From Cannabis sativa (lineage: Eukaryota > Streptophyta > Magnoliopsida > Rosales > Cannabaceae), in contig NC_083604.1 in the NCBI RefSeq assembly GCF_029168945.1, forward strand, positions 62,202,211 through 62,266,210: 64,000 nucleotides of DNA. The letters run 5' to 3'. Below the pieces are notes generated by a model. It was not told where the DNA came from and ran no database searches. It was given only the letters and a program-made list of their open reading frames with translations. Within the stretch, counting starts at the first letter, position 1; every line of letters starts with the position of its first letter. Positions 36,030 through 46,506 of this stretch are shown here, piece by piece. Made by a program: the position numbers and the translations under genes.

Positions 36030-36773
36030 TATTGACCGAGATTTTCGGCAACCAACTTAATAATATATAAAAAAGCTGTAGGAAGATTAATGTACGAGAT
36101 TTTTACGTGGTTGGGGCATTAATGAGCCTTAGTCCACGAGTCTTTAGTATTTATGAGAGTATTTATTACAGAGAATGTTCTTGGTAGCTTTTCTCTCTTT
36201 GGTTCTTATGAAACCCAGAATTCTCGACCCCTGCCTTAATGTGTTTGGGGGGTATTTATAGTATTTTTATGGGGTGATCCCTAGAACCGAGCTACATGTC
36301 TTTCTTTATTTTTCAGTAGAGGCACACATTCCTAACGAGTGTAACATAGGAAATGCATGGTCTATACCCTATGTGTTTTAGGGGTTAGGTGGATGTAATC
36401 CATTATCCCTTCTTGACTGATGTGATTCCTCATAAAGTATCCGTCACTAGGCTTATTAGTCATAGCGTAATAGCTGCAGAAGGGGGTTACGCTGTCAGAC
36501 TTAATACTTATGACAGTTTCAATACGCCTTCTCCCATGCGGCATTAAATGCGAGGTGACTGTTCAGATGGGGTTTGATACCTCTCGGAGGTGCTTTGCTA
36601 TAGCTTTGCCCTCCGGGAGTATGTGGATCCCTCATACCTTCTCCGGGAGGTATGTTTCTTGCTGATCCTCTTGATTAAAAGGACTTAGTCGAATTATCTC
36701 AAAACCTTACTCCTCAAATCCACGTGTCGCAGTCGCGTTAGTCCACGTATTTTGGACAAAATTAAGGGCAACA
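36030..36773 (-). mobile_element. Solo LTR of family X, minus strand
   Basis: On the minus strand this 744-bp LTR starts TGTTGCCCTTAATTTTG and ends CTCGGTCAATA (ancestral CAACA likely). The flanks ATCCT (36025-36029) and ATCAT (36774-36778) match at 4 of 5 positions and look like an aged target duplication. A TATA box (CTATAAATACC on the minus strand, around 36250-36260) fits the orientation. The first ~390 bases correspond, in the opposite orientation, to the truncated LTR present in each array unit (51137, 55594, 60059). Shared landmarks include TACGTGGAC, GACACGTGG and TTTAATGCCGCATGGGAG. There is no internal region on either side. Confidence 0.75.
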
Positions 36774-37204
36774 ATCATTAAATAAACTATTTATTTAAAA
36801 TAAATTATAACCAATAAATTAATTAAAATAATTTTAAATTGATTTATTTTTAAATAAACTCTTTGTCTAAGACAACTATATTATCATATTAGTTTTGTAT
36901 TAAAATAATAATATTTATTATTTTAATTTAGGGTTAAAATAACTTTTGTGTTAATATAATTATAGATATTGAATTAAAGTTTTAAATTTATAACCAACTT
37001 ATATTTATTTAATTTAAAATTAAATTTTAAAAAATAAATATTCCACAAAACTATATACTATGTTAATATTATATTTATGATAATTTATAGTGTATATATA
37101 TTGTGTATGAATCATATATATAATGTATATTATACACAATATATAATATAATATATACAACATATATAGTATATACATATATATTCTGAAAAATACATAT
37201 ATAT
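36774..37204. other. AT-rich DNA
   Basis: There is no gene. TA-rich low-complexity sequence dominates 37085-37205 and produces spurious Tyr/Ile-rich frames on the minus strand. Confidence 0.6.
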
Positions 37205-37720
37205 AATAGTGGTATCGGGTTCGGTTCAAGAGAGGAATTGGCCAACATGGCCACACCATGGCCACGATGGCCATGTCTGGCGTTCAAGCTTCAATTGCAC
37301 AAACCAGTCCCACAAAGAACGGGCCAAATGGCCCACACCCGAACGAGTCTTTCCTCAGGCACCAAGCCACAAATGGTCATTAATGATGGTTGAGCCACCG
37401 TGGAATGCTCGAGCATGAGGAGTTGAGGTCCTCATACACGGACCAACTAGAACAGTTGCAGGTCGTGAGCCTTACTACTCTTGCGGCTCATTTCATGAAC
37501 CAAGCGGACGGACCCTTGGGTCCTTATGTGCATGGCTTGCATGCACAGTTGACTCGAGGTTGACGTCATATGGGATGCGGAGGAGCATGGAACCCGAGGC
37601 TATACCATAGTCGTGGACATCGTGCATGGTCAGAGTCTATGAGGACTCGAGCTCCATTCAATGGGGCGGTGGTCATTCACGGTTAGGTTTTGATTCAAAG
37701 CTGAGCTTCGTGATATTGAG
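37205..37720. other. GC-rich patch of unknown origin
   Basis: About 500 bases of near-balanced composition lie between very AT-rich flanks. TGGCCA-containing words recur at 37240-37280 (GGCCAACATGGCCACACC, GGCCACGATGGCCATG). A + frame near 37400-37510 could read as a helical peptide (LEHEELRSS, then EQLQVVSLTTLAAHF), which is reminiscent of gag-like proteins. I cannot assign it, and no long frame is intact. A decayed retrotransposon fragment is the most likely source. Confidence 0.35.
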
Positions 37721-38554
37721 CATTGCATTAAATAATTTGCATAAAAATAATTTTAAAAAATTTAAAACTACATAAAAAATTACTTATGCTCCATAATGAC
37801 TTACATTATTTTTAATGAAAAAAATCACGAAACATACCCCTAATTTTACCATAAAATTAACAACCCATCACCTCTCATACATTCACAATAAAAAATACTA
37901 TCCATTCATATACATTTTACATATATATAAATACATAAAATTCACACAAATTAAATATATATACATAATGGAATCGCTCTTGATACTAATTATTAGTTTT
38001 ATAGTACTAAATCATGTATGTAGTGAAAAAATTACATATTTGATTATCATTGTACCATAGTCCCAAGGATCTCCAGATCTATATATATTAAACTAAAAAA
38101 TATAAATTACATGGAAGAAATAAATACCTCTTGATGCCTATTCAGGCATCCTTGATTTTTTTTTGTTTTTCGGATTGATTAAAAACTCACACCGTAATCT
38201 TTCAGATTGATCCATTACACAAAAAAAAAAAAATATTGTAGGCTACTAGGATAAAGTGTATATGAAGTTCTTGTATATATCTCATTACATGTGCAAGAAC
38301 AATTTCTTATGTGATAAAGAGTAAAAAGCTTGTGGTAAAAACCCTTTCTAGGCTTTCAAAAAAGTTACGTGAAAAATTCTATTCCAAGACTTATGTTCAG
38401 TTTTTATTATACGGTATATTCAAATAAACTTAACGAATATTTCATTTAATTAACTATTTACAAATTTATTTATTGAATCTTATTTTATTATTCGAATAAA
38501 TAATACAAATTAATTCAGTTATAGATATTTATATCTAATAGCCGATTGAGGGAA
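37721..38554. other. AT-rich DNA
   Basis: I see no gene and no element ends. There are A and T runs at 38158-38167 and 38221-38233. Confidence 0.55.
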
Positions 38555-39110
38555 CACTACTACAATATGGGCCTTTAGCTTCTCTTATTTTAACCCATTT
38601 TATAAAAATGAAAGCTAAAGGGTGTGAAAACACCCACCTGGTTCGAAATTGACATTTAGAGGCGATTTTTTAGTAAAAACCGTAGGTATATATATTAATA
38701 AACCCTATGCCATCGGTTGGAAATTGAGAAATTTTAAGGGTTTTGGTGAGACCATATGCCGCCAATTCCTATATGCCGACGGTTCTTTTCTAGGAACCGA
38801 CGACATAGGGTTTAACTAAAAACCCTTATATCGTCTTCTTTTTCCCCATGATATTAGCAGCCACACCACTACACCAGACCCTTGAAAACCCACGAAACCC
38901 TCCCCAACAAACACTAAAAACCACCATATCTCTCTCATTTCTTTACCATTTCATCCCATTTTTGTCTTAAAATTTTCTATTTTCAATATCTAATCCCATA
39001 CACTAAAAAAGTTTTATTTTTCCACCCATTTGCACTATACCCAAACCTATTTTAAAAAAAAGATGGTGGTATAACTCCGGCCACCGATTTTAGCGGAGAA
39101 ACGTTGAATC
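38555..39110 (+). mobile_element. 5' end of a CACTA element
   Basis: The sequence begins CACTACTACAATATGGGCC. It is followed by subterminal words in both orientations around a CCGACGGTT/GAACCGACG core (38695-38815; for example CCTATGCCATCGGTTGG, GCCGACGGTTC and GAACCGACGACATAGG). Next comes a less AT-rich leader (38830-38950) and an exon-like block ending CGTTCATTAAG/GTATAAAT near 39125, which resembles a splice donor. This matches the 5' layout of plant CACTA transposons. No matching 3' terminus is visible in the window, so the element is truncated or very long. Confidence 0.55.
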
Positions 39111-41640
39111 TCAACGTTCATTAAGGTATAAATATGACTTCTATTCATTTTATTAATGTACATTGGTATTATTTCGTTTTTGTAAATTTTTTAACTAACA
39201 CAAAGGCTATTCTTTACCAATACATAGTATTATCAAGTAGACTTACCTTATTTTTTGCACAAATATATAAATGACTAGATTAACTAAATCTCATTAAAAT
39301 GTGTTTATATATAATAATTCGTTCAAATATATATATATACATAATAATGCTATAGTGATATATATATTTTATGCACGCATTTTAAAATAGCAATCAAAAC
39401 GAGTATTGAGTTGATTGAATTGGAATACAAAAGCAGAGACAATGTCAAAGCTGCTGCAATGGTTGACTCTCATCAAAGTGAATTGGTTCTGACGCCAAGT
39501 ATTTTCAGTAACATTAGCAGCGACAATATCCTTATGATGGAGTAGGAATGAGGCTCTTTGGGCGTGCAAATTTATACATGTAATTGTAAAAAAAAAATTA
39601 AATATGATGTTAAGAGTAGAGTCAAAAGTAATAAAACATGATTTAGAATGGCTTTCATATTTGTAAATAGAGGATGTTGGCCTATGAAAAAGATGATGTT
39701 AAGATGTAAAATTGATTTTGTGGAATACATTTATTTAATTGACTAAAAAAAGAAGTATTGAGAAGTAATTAAAAATATCTGACCAAAAAAATTCAGAAAT
39801 TGCTAAAAGAAAGTCCATATATAATAGTTCCTTACAAAAAAGAAAAGAAAGTCCATAATAGTTAAAGAAATAGGAATATTAATGTTGTGGTGGGGTTTTG
39901 GGAATGTTGTTGTGAGTAATAACAAATAATAAGTGCATATTGCTTGCTATTAAATATCAGTATAAGTATGCCTTGCAATAATGGTTAGAAATTATATAAA
40001 ATCTAATATTTAATTATACCAATAACAATATAATACTATAAATGTCCTACCTAGCTTTTAAAATTTATCTAGTAATAATAATACCGATCAAGGTCTATAC
40101 ATCTATGTAGACAGTGGAGGTTTCGAAAAGATCAATTTCTATATGTACTCCAGGCAATAATACGAATTTCAGGCTCTTTATGAGATAAACTCTAGCAAGG
40201 TAATGTTATATATTTATCCATCAGTCTATTTAACTTCTTTATCAGATTCCCACTGGCATGAAAGTGATGCATCTTTATGATTCCCTTCCATGCATTTTGG
40301 ATTCACTAAAGAGTATACAATAATAGAAAACGTTAAATGAAAAAAAGAAAAAAAAAAAAAAGGAAGAAAAAAAGCAAAGCTGGCTATTTATGTTGAGACT
40401 GGACACTGTCAAAGCTGGATGTTCATGCGGTTCTCACTGTGAGAATCTCACTGCTTGTTCCCTTTTAATTATTTGGACAAATATCGATTATATTCACATA
40501 TACACATCTAAATAGATATATGTTTATATCATGAACTCATTATTACTACTAGTATATTGTATTATTAGAACAATAATTGGTACAGATTATTCAACATCTA
40601 ATAAATATAATAATAATCATTAAAACCTTATTGTTATTTCCCTTTGTTAATTATTATATAGGGTTCTATGATTAATTATTTAGTTATAATTTTGTCGTAA
40701 CATGGGTTATGGGATTGCATACTGCCCAGTAATTAATTAATTGAAAGACTATAAACTAGGTTTGATTTGCAAGCTAGCACCTCGATACAATTTATTTCAA
40801 ATTATTTTCTTTGCTATATGTTATAATTAGAATATAATTAATCACATTAATAAGCTTAATATATAGCTGCTTCCTTTTTCACATACCACAGATCTGCATA
40901 CAACCTTTTCTCAGACATTCACAGAGAGAGAGAGAGAAAGAAAAGATGGAAAAAGAAATGAAAGAATTATAAACAAAATGTGCTTTAAGATACCCTTTTT
41001 AAAAACGCCAACCCTTCTTCTTTTTTTTTTTTTTCCTCTCTTTCATAATGGTAGGAAAATGAGTTGGCAAACATAAGTTAAGAAATTAATATAATAAAAG
41101 CTTTTTTTTTTCTTTTTTAATGGGAAATATTATAAAAATATAATTAGCACAAATTATATGTGAATTGACTAATGGATATTATTTTTATTTACATACAATA
41201 AAACTGTCATTGTTCTTTGCAACAGCAAAAAATAAAAGTAAACTAATATACTTTATTTATATATATATATATCTGAGCTACACAGCTAGGGAGAAAGGAG
41301 AGGGGTTAATATTATATTGTCTCTCTATATATATTAATACTGATAATGCATGGTATTGTGGCTTAATTATAAATATATATGGTATTGCAATCCACACAAA
41401 ATTGAAAAATATGTATATATATATAACTGGTACCTGTCAGATCCTATTAGGTAGGTTAGCCCCATTACCCTATTGCTCACAAACAAAACAGCAAGTCCAC
41501 CCATTGGGTACCGAGATTTGAAGGAACCCCACATAAAATAATAGAATGGAATCTGCATTAATATCATGATTAATTAATTTATATTTATATTTAATTTGTT
41601 AATTAGCTTTACACATAAAATAATAATGAGGAGGAGGAGA
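39111..41640. other. Intergenic or CACTA-interior DNA
   Basis: There is no supported gene. A 201-base minus frame (39369-39569) stands in a short less AT-rich patch (39385-39565) and could be a captured gene fragment inside the CACTA element, but I recognise no family. Other notable sequence: a purine run at 40336-40376, a short perfect inverted repeat TTCTCACTGTGAGAA (40431-40445), and T runs at 41013-41027 and 41102-41111. Confidence 0.4.
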
Positions 41641-42134
41641 TGAATAAATCAAAGGAGGGGAGGAGAAAAAGATAAACTTTTTGGTTAGGTTTGTGAAAGT
41701 GAAACCCACCACTTGTTAAGGGAATCTATATATGGTTGAATGAGGAGTTGGAATCCACTTAAAAGGGGTTCTTGATGTGAAGAGAAAATTAAAATGCATG
41801 GATTTTTGGAATAGGGACAGTAACATGGCTCCAAAGCTTTGACAACCTCGGTTCTTTCGGACGTGGAAAGATGGAGTCCACTACATAAAATAAAAACTCT
41901 CTCATCATTGGTGCCTTAACAGAATTAAACTATGTCTCTTTGCCACCTTCAATTATTGGAGAAAAAAACCCCCAAAGTAATATATCAATATATCCCCCGG
42001 CCCCTCTTCCCGGCTCCAACCCCCAGCCCCGCCTTTATATATTAATTAATTGTTACTCTCTCATTTCATTACTCTCTAGCTAGCTATAGTAGCTACTATA
42101 AAATCTTCCCCTTCTTTCATAACTTTGGAAAAAG
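41641..42134 (+). promoter_or_regulatory. Promoter-like segment with no downstream ORF
   Basis: About 500 bases have the look of a plant gene start. A GC-richer upstream zone (41800-42035) ends in a C-rich run (CCCCCGGCCCC, CCAACCCCCAGCCCC). Then comes a TATA-like TTTATATATT (42035-42043), a CT-rich leader (TTACTCTCTCATTTC) and a candidate splice donor AAAAAG/GTACC at 42134/42135. No coding frame follows for several kilobases. A noncoding RNA or microRNA gene, or a dead promoter, are possible. I compared by eye with the common conserved plant microRNA sequences that I remember and found no match. Confidence 0.35.
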
Positions 42135-43086
42135 GTACCAACTTTTTTAGATCTCGTTTCTAAAGATAAGTATATTTTTAACCGGCCTCATATATATATA
42201 TTATAATATTATATATTAATACAGATCAATGATCCGTGTCTTTAATCTATTGTAGATTTGGTAGTGCATAAATCCCTCTTGTTCCCACCAACCCAAACCT
42301 TCAAATAAATACATATATACAAGTACATTTTCTTTTTGTATCCAATATATTAACAATTAACCGGACTGTTCTGTGATTATTACATGCTAGCTTGTGATTC
42401 CTACAATCACTTATTAGGCTTAATTATATAAATGTATATATTAATTTATTTACGGCATGGCATGCATTTCGGTGTCAGAATTTTCATTTATGTGGGGCTA
42501 AAAGATGGCCCAAACGGTCATACGTGTTGAGTACATAGCCAATGGGTGAAGTAGATTTTTTTTACACGTGTGGGGCCTAGACTAATGGTCCCGGCATTGA
42601 GGGTCGAGCAACGAATAGTGTAGCAGTTTTATTTGTTTTGGAATACTATTAATAAATTAGATATACAATAAATAATATACATGTATACATATATGTGTCC
42701 TTTTTTGATGGGTTCTGGGTTTTGTTGTTCTAATTTATTGGATTATTAGATTATAGAGATAGTGCCCCAAACTCTTCGGTCACATGGATCCCCATGTGAC
42801 CCAGATGCCCTAGTTATGGGGAACAATTGAATAGAGCCCCTTATGTGGAAATGGGTCATTGGTCGGTAACTGTCAGAAACCCGGGTCTTACTTGTATGAA
42901 AGAGATTGATGAGGAATATGTGAAATAATTGGTATGTGTTGTTTATGGGTTCTCATTATTGGTGCTCAACAATTCCATGCATTATGTGTATCAAAAATCT
43001 CACCATTCATTACAACACCTATATATATACATATTTAAGTTATATCACGATATACGCTAGGGCTAACTAATTAATGTTATATATAT
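42135..43086. other. Noncoding DNA with a strong palindrome and an ACGT motif
   Basis: No ORF can be supported. A moderately GC-rich patch runs from 42475 to 42900 and contains TACACGTGTGG (CACGTG at 42583-42588). It also holds a 24-base inverted repeat at 42778-42801 (GGTCACATGG, 4-base loop, CCATGTGACC). It follows the promoter-like segment, and both could belong to one noncoding transcript, but that is speculation. Confidence 0.35.
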
Positions 43087-43237
43087 AAATAGCTAAAAGA
43101 AACTAGGGCTGCCAAACACTCTCTTACGTGTCAATATCGCTATTGATTTAATTTAGTATCGAATCCTATATAGTTTAATATAATAATTTTTAGAGAGTAT
43201 CGGTGGTAGGCACTACTGATGCCCAATAGCAATGCTC
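43087..43237 (+). mobile_element. Mutator-like MITE, family M, copy 2 (degenerate)
   Basis: About 150 bases align with the M-family copies, sharing TCAATATCGCTATTG, TTAATATAATAA and the right end CCCAATAGCAATGCTC. It lacks the middle ACGCGACATGTC part seen in the other two copies and its left end is decayed. It lies only 10 bases from copy 3, in the same orientation. Confidence 0.65.
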
Positions 43238-43247
43238 ATAAATATAT

Positions 43248-43421
43248 GAGAAATGCTAAAAGGCACCAGTGGGCACCCTCCTATGAATCAATATCGTTAT
43301 TGGTCCAACTAAGTATCGAGACCCATATAATTTAATATAATAACTTTTAGAGGGTATCGCTAGCCAATCGCAACGCGACATGTCAAGTGGTAGACACCAC
43401 TAGTGCCTAATAGCAATACTC
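43248..43421 (+). mobile_element. Mutator-like MITE, family M, copy 3
   Basis: This 174-bp element begins GAGAAATGCTAAAAGGCACC and ends GCCTAATAGCAATACTC, giving imperfect inverted ends of about 20 bases. A perfect 9-bp duplication, TAAATATAT, flanks it (43239-43247 and 43422-43430). It matches the reverse complement of copy 1 along its whole length. It has no coding potential. Confidence 0.85.
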
Positions 43422-43430
43422 TAAATATAT

Positions 43431-44970
43431 ATATATAGACTATCTTAGAGTGCATGGACTTTTATATCCCATTTATTATTATTGATAGTTTAATATTGAA
43501 ACGTGGTTATTGGAACTTGTATGTATAAATTTTCTTATGATCATTGTTAAATTCGACACTCTAAGACCTTCTAAACGTATTTTTTTGCGGTTGATTTTTT
43601 TTTTTCCTCAAATCCAAATAACTGCTCTAATTATGGCTAAGTATTTCTGAAATGTTAATGAACAAGACATATTGTGTCTAGCACATTCTAAACGTATTTC
43701 TTTGGGATTAGTTTGCGATATTCTTTGAAAGATATTATATAAATTATATAAAATTCATTAATTAATTACACCAATAACAATAAAATACTAAAAAAAGTGT
43801 TAGGTATCAATAATATCTTTTAACATTTCTCTTTTTATATCTTCACAGATGTTATAATTTATAAATGTATTTTTTTTGGAAAGCTTATATGTATTGGTCA
43901 GACTTGCTTGGGAAGGTCAAAAAATATATATATAGTTCTATAATAAAATAAAGGGATATATTATTAATACATAATAATATTTTGTGACTTATTGGACTCT
44001 CCTTAATTTCTAGCAATATGGTCGAATCCTTGTTTACATGGTAACTAGTTAGCTAGTTGTATATCTGTGTGCGTTAAGAAACTAAATAAAAATAAAGGCA
44101 TAGACATATCATAGAAAGAAAACTATAGCCTGAGTCAGATTTGCATCAGTTAAGTTTGCTTTTTGACAATATAGATAATTATTTATATAATTAAATAAAA
44201 TAATTATAATTATGAATGGGATTTTTTGTTGATGAATTTTGGGCGTGGGAAACAAGGCTAAAAAGGAATACCCAAGAATTAAAGTTCAATAAAGAAGAGA
44301 AAAGAAAAAATAATTAAAATAAAAAATTATTGAACATCCCATTAAAATAATTAAGTAGGATACAAACTATGTATGTTTTCCAACTAAACAAGCATGTGCA
44401 AGAGTGCTTGAAAGAAAAGAAGAAAATAAAGAATGGAATCCCTTTAAAACACTTGTATAATTACAAAGTTGTAAAGCTGTTTCAAGTGAAAAAGTAGATA
44501 TTGGCCCTGGGTTGTTCTGAGGTGTCCATTGCACAATGTTTGAAAATTATTAATACACAGTACACCTTTAAAGTTTCCCTCCTTTTGTCCAACACTCTTT
44601 TAAAGTACCATCTACTTAAAGCAATTAGCTTTATGTTTAGAAGAGAATTTATAACGAGAAAAGAAAAATAAATATCAAATACAATTATTAACGGTTCTAC
44701 ATTCATTTCTTGCACTTTAATTGCAAAGTAAGATATCTTTTAATAGATAAAGATCTGTTAATGTTACCAAAATAAATCAACATATCCTTCTATCCATCCA
44801 TATGATACATACACATATATACATATAGCCAACGTTTATTGCAACATGCATACATCTAAAGCGAAAAATAGGTGTTAATCATATATATATATACAAACCT
44901 ATTTTAAAACTCATTATTATTATTACATATTTATGCAATTACTTTTATATATACATACTCTTTTAATACC
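43431..44970. other. AT-rich intergenic DNA
   Basis: No gene is supported. The 77-residue minus frame at 44482-44715 has no recognisable motif and sits in AT-rich sequence, so I treat it as chance. Confidence 0.5.
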
Positions 44971-45250
44971 CACTACAACAATTTCACCTTTTTATTACAT
45001 TAAAGGATAACATTTTAAAAAAAAATATTACCATAGCCCAATTTGAAATATTAATGTTGGGCCTTAAAATTACAGGTTAAAACTATTATTGGGCTTTCTT
45101 TACATTAGCCTTTCTAAGTTCATCTATTTCCTTCCAACTCAAAATCTCATATGTTCATCTACTTCCCTCTCTCGATCTCTTTATGGTTCCTCTCTCTTAA
45201 CTGTCGGCAGCGACGAAACAGCGGTGGAGACATCTCACCGGAGGTAATTG
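44971..45250 (+). mobile_element. 5' end of a second CACTA element
   Basis: It begins CACTACAACAATTTCACC. Subterminal words around GGGCC/TTGGGC follow, then a CT-rich leader (CTCTCTCGATCTC, CCTCTCTCTTAACTG) and a GC-rich exon-like block (CGGCAGCGACGAAACAGCGG) that ends CACCGGAG/GTAATTG, a likely splice donor. The layout parallels the element at 38555. No 3' end is found. Confidence 0.5.
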
Positions 45251-46506
45251 ATTTTTTCCTCCATACTCTCTAATTATATATTATATATATATATATTAAT
45301 GTGTATGTCTGCTGTTAGATTTGGAAATAAATTTCTTTCTTCTTAATTTGAATAATTTTTTTGTTTACAATGTGCTTTTGATTGATTTCTATGTTCGATT
45401 TTGATTTTAATTATTTTTTCTAAAACATTCGTATTGCATTCGATTCATTCTTGAATAAAATTAACATAAATATTAATTTTTATTTAATTAAATATGTCTA
45501 GAAAAATACCGCAAGTCTACACAGAAAATAACTATCTAGATATTTCATTAATTAATTACTTATTTTCTAATTAAAATATAATATATTTTACTCTATTTAT
45601 TTTAATAAATTGTTAATGGAAAATTTACTTGATTTAAGTTGGTTTAAAATTAATTTTCAAGTTTAATCTATTTTTCAAAATTTTAAAATATTTGCATTTA
45701 AATAAATAAACACAATTCGAAATTAGGTGGGAAATGATTAATAAAATATATATTAAAAATTATTCTAATTTAGGTTGATCTAAAATTAAATTTGCAACTT
45801 AAATATAATTTTCTGTCTAATCAAAATTCCTGAAAATAACTAATATTTAAGTGTCTAGAAAAAATCAACTTAAATATTTATTTTCTATTTAGTAAAATGT
45901 ATTAAATAAAAGAACAAATTATTAAGTATCTTGAATAAAATTAACTTAATTATTAATTCTAATTTAATATCTACGAAAAATATTTTAATTTAAGTTGGTC
46001 TAAAATTAATTAAATAATTAATTTTCAACTTAAATATATTTTTCTTATTAATTAAATATTAAAAAATATAATTAGTTACTAGAAATAACTATCTAGAATA
46101 TATCTCATTAAACTAAGTCTTTTTCTACAATTAATTTTAAAATAATCTTATGAAAAAAAAAAATCATATATTTTAAAACTAATTATGTTGCTAATTCAAT
46201 TCTAATTAGGTTAAACTAATATAATTAGCCTAATACAACTATATAAATAAGGTAAATAGGCTTTCATAATTGTGGTAGTTTGTGTGAGGGAGGGTTGGGT
46301 TCAGTATGTCGTACCCACTACTATGACCCCCTAACTCTCACACAAGGCTTAAAGGGGAGGAATTTAACCATTAAATAAATAATTGTTATTCATTGAATAA
46401 GCACAATACTAATTGGACCTAAATTAAACTATCATTGTAATATTTTATTTTTAGCAACCTAATTTATTTAATTAATTAAACTTAAATAGACTTCATATAT
46501 ACATGT
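45251..46506. other. AT-rich DNA, probably element interior
   Basis: There is no gene. Loose repeats of a TCTAGAAAAA(T)..AACTTAA phrase occur between 45490 and 46130. A short GC-richer block at 46270-46360 has an inverted pair, GTTTGTGTGAG and CTCTCACACAAGG. The last five bases, CATGT (46502-46506), are the left target duplication of the solo LTR that follows. Confidence 0.45.
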
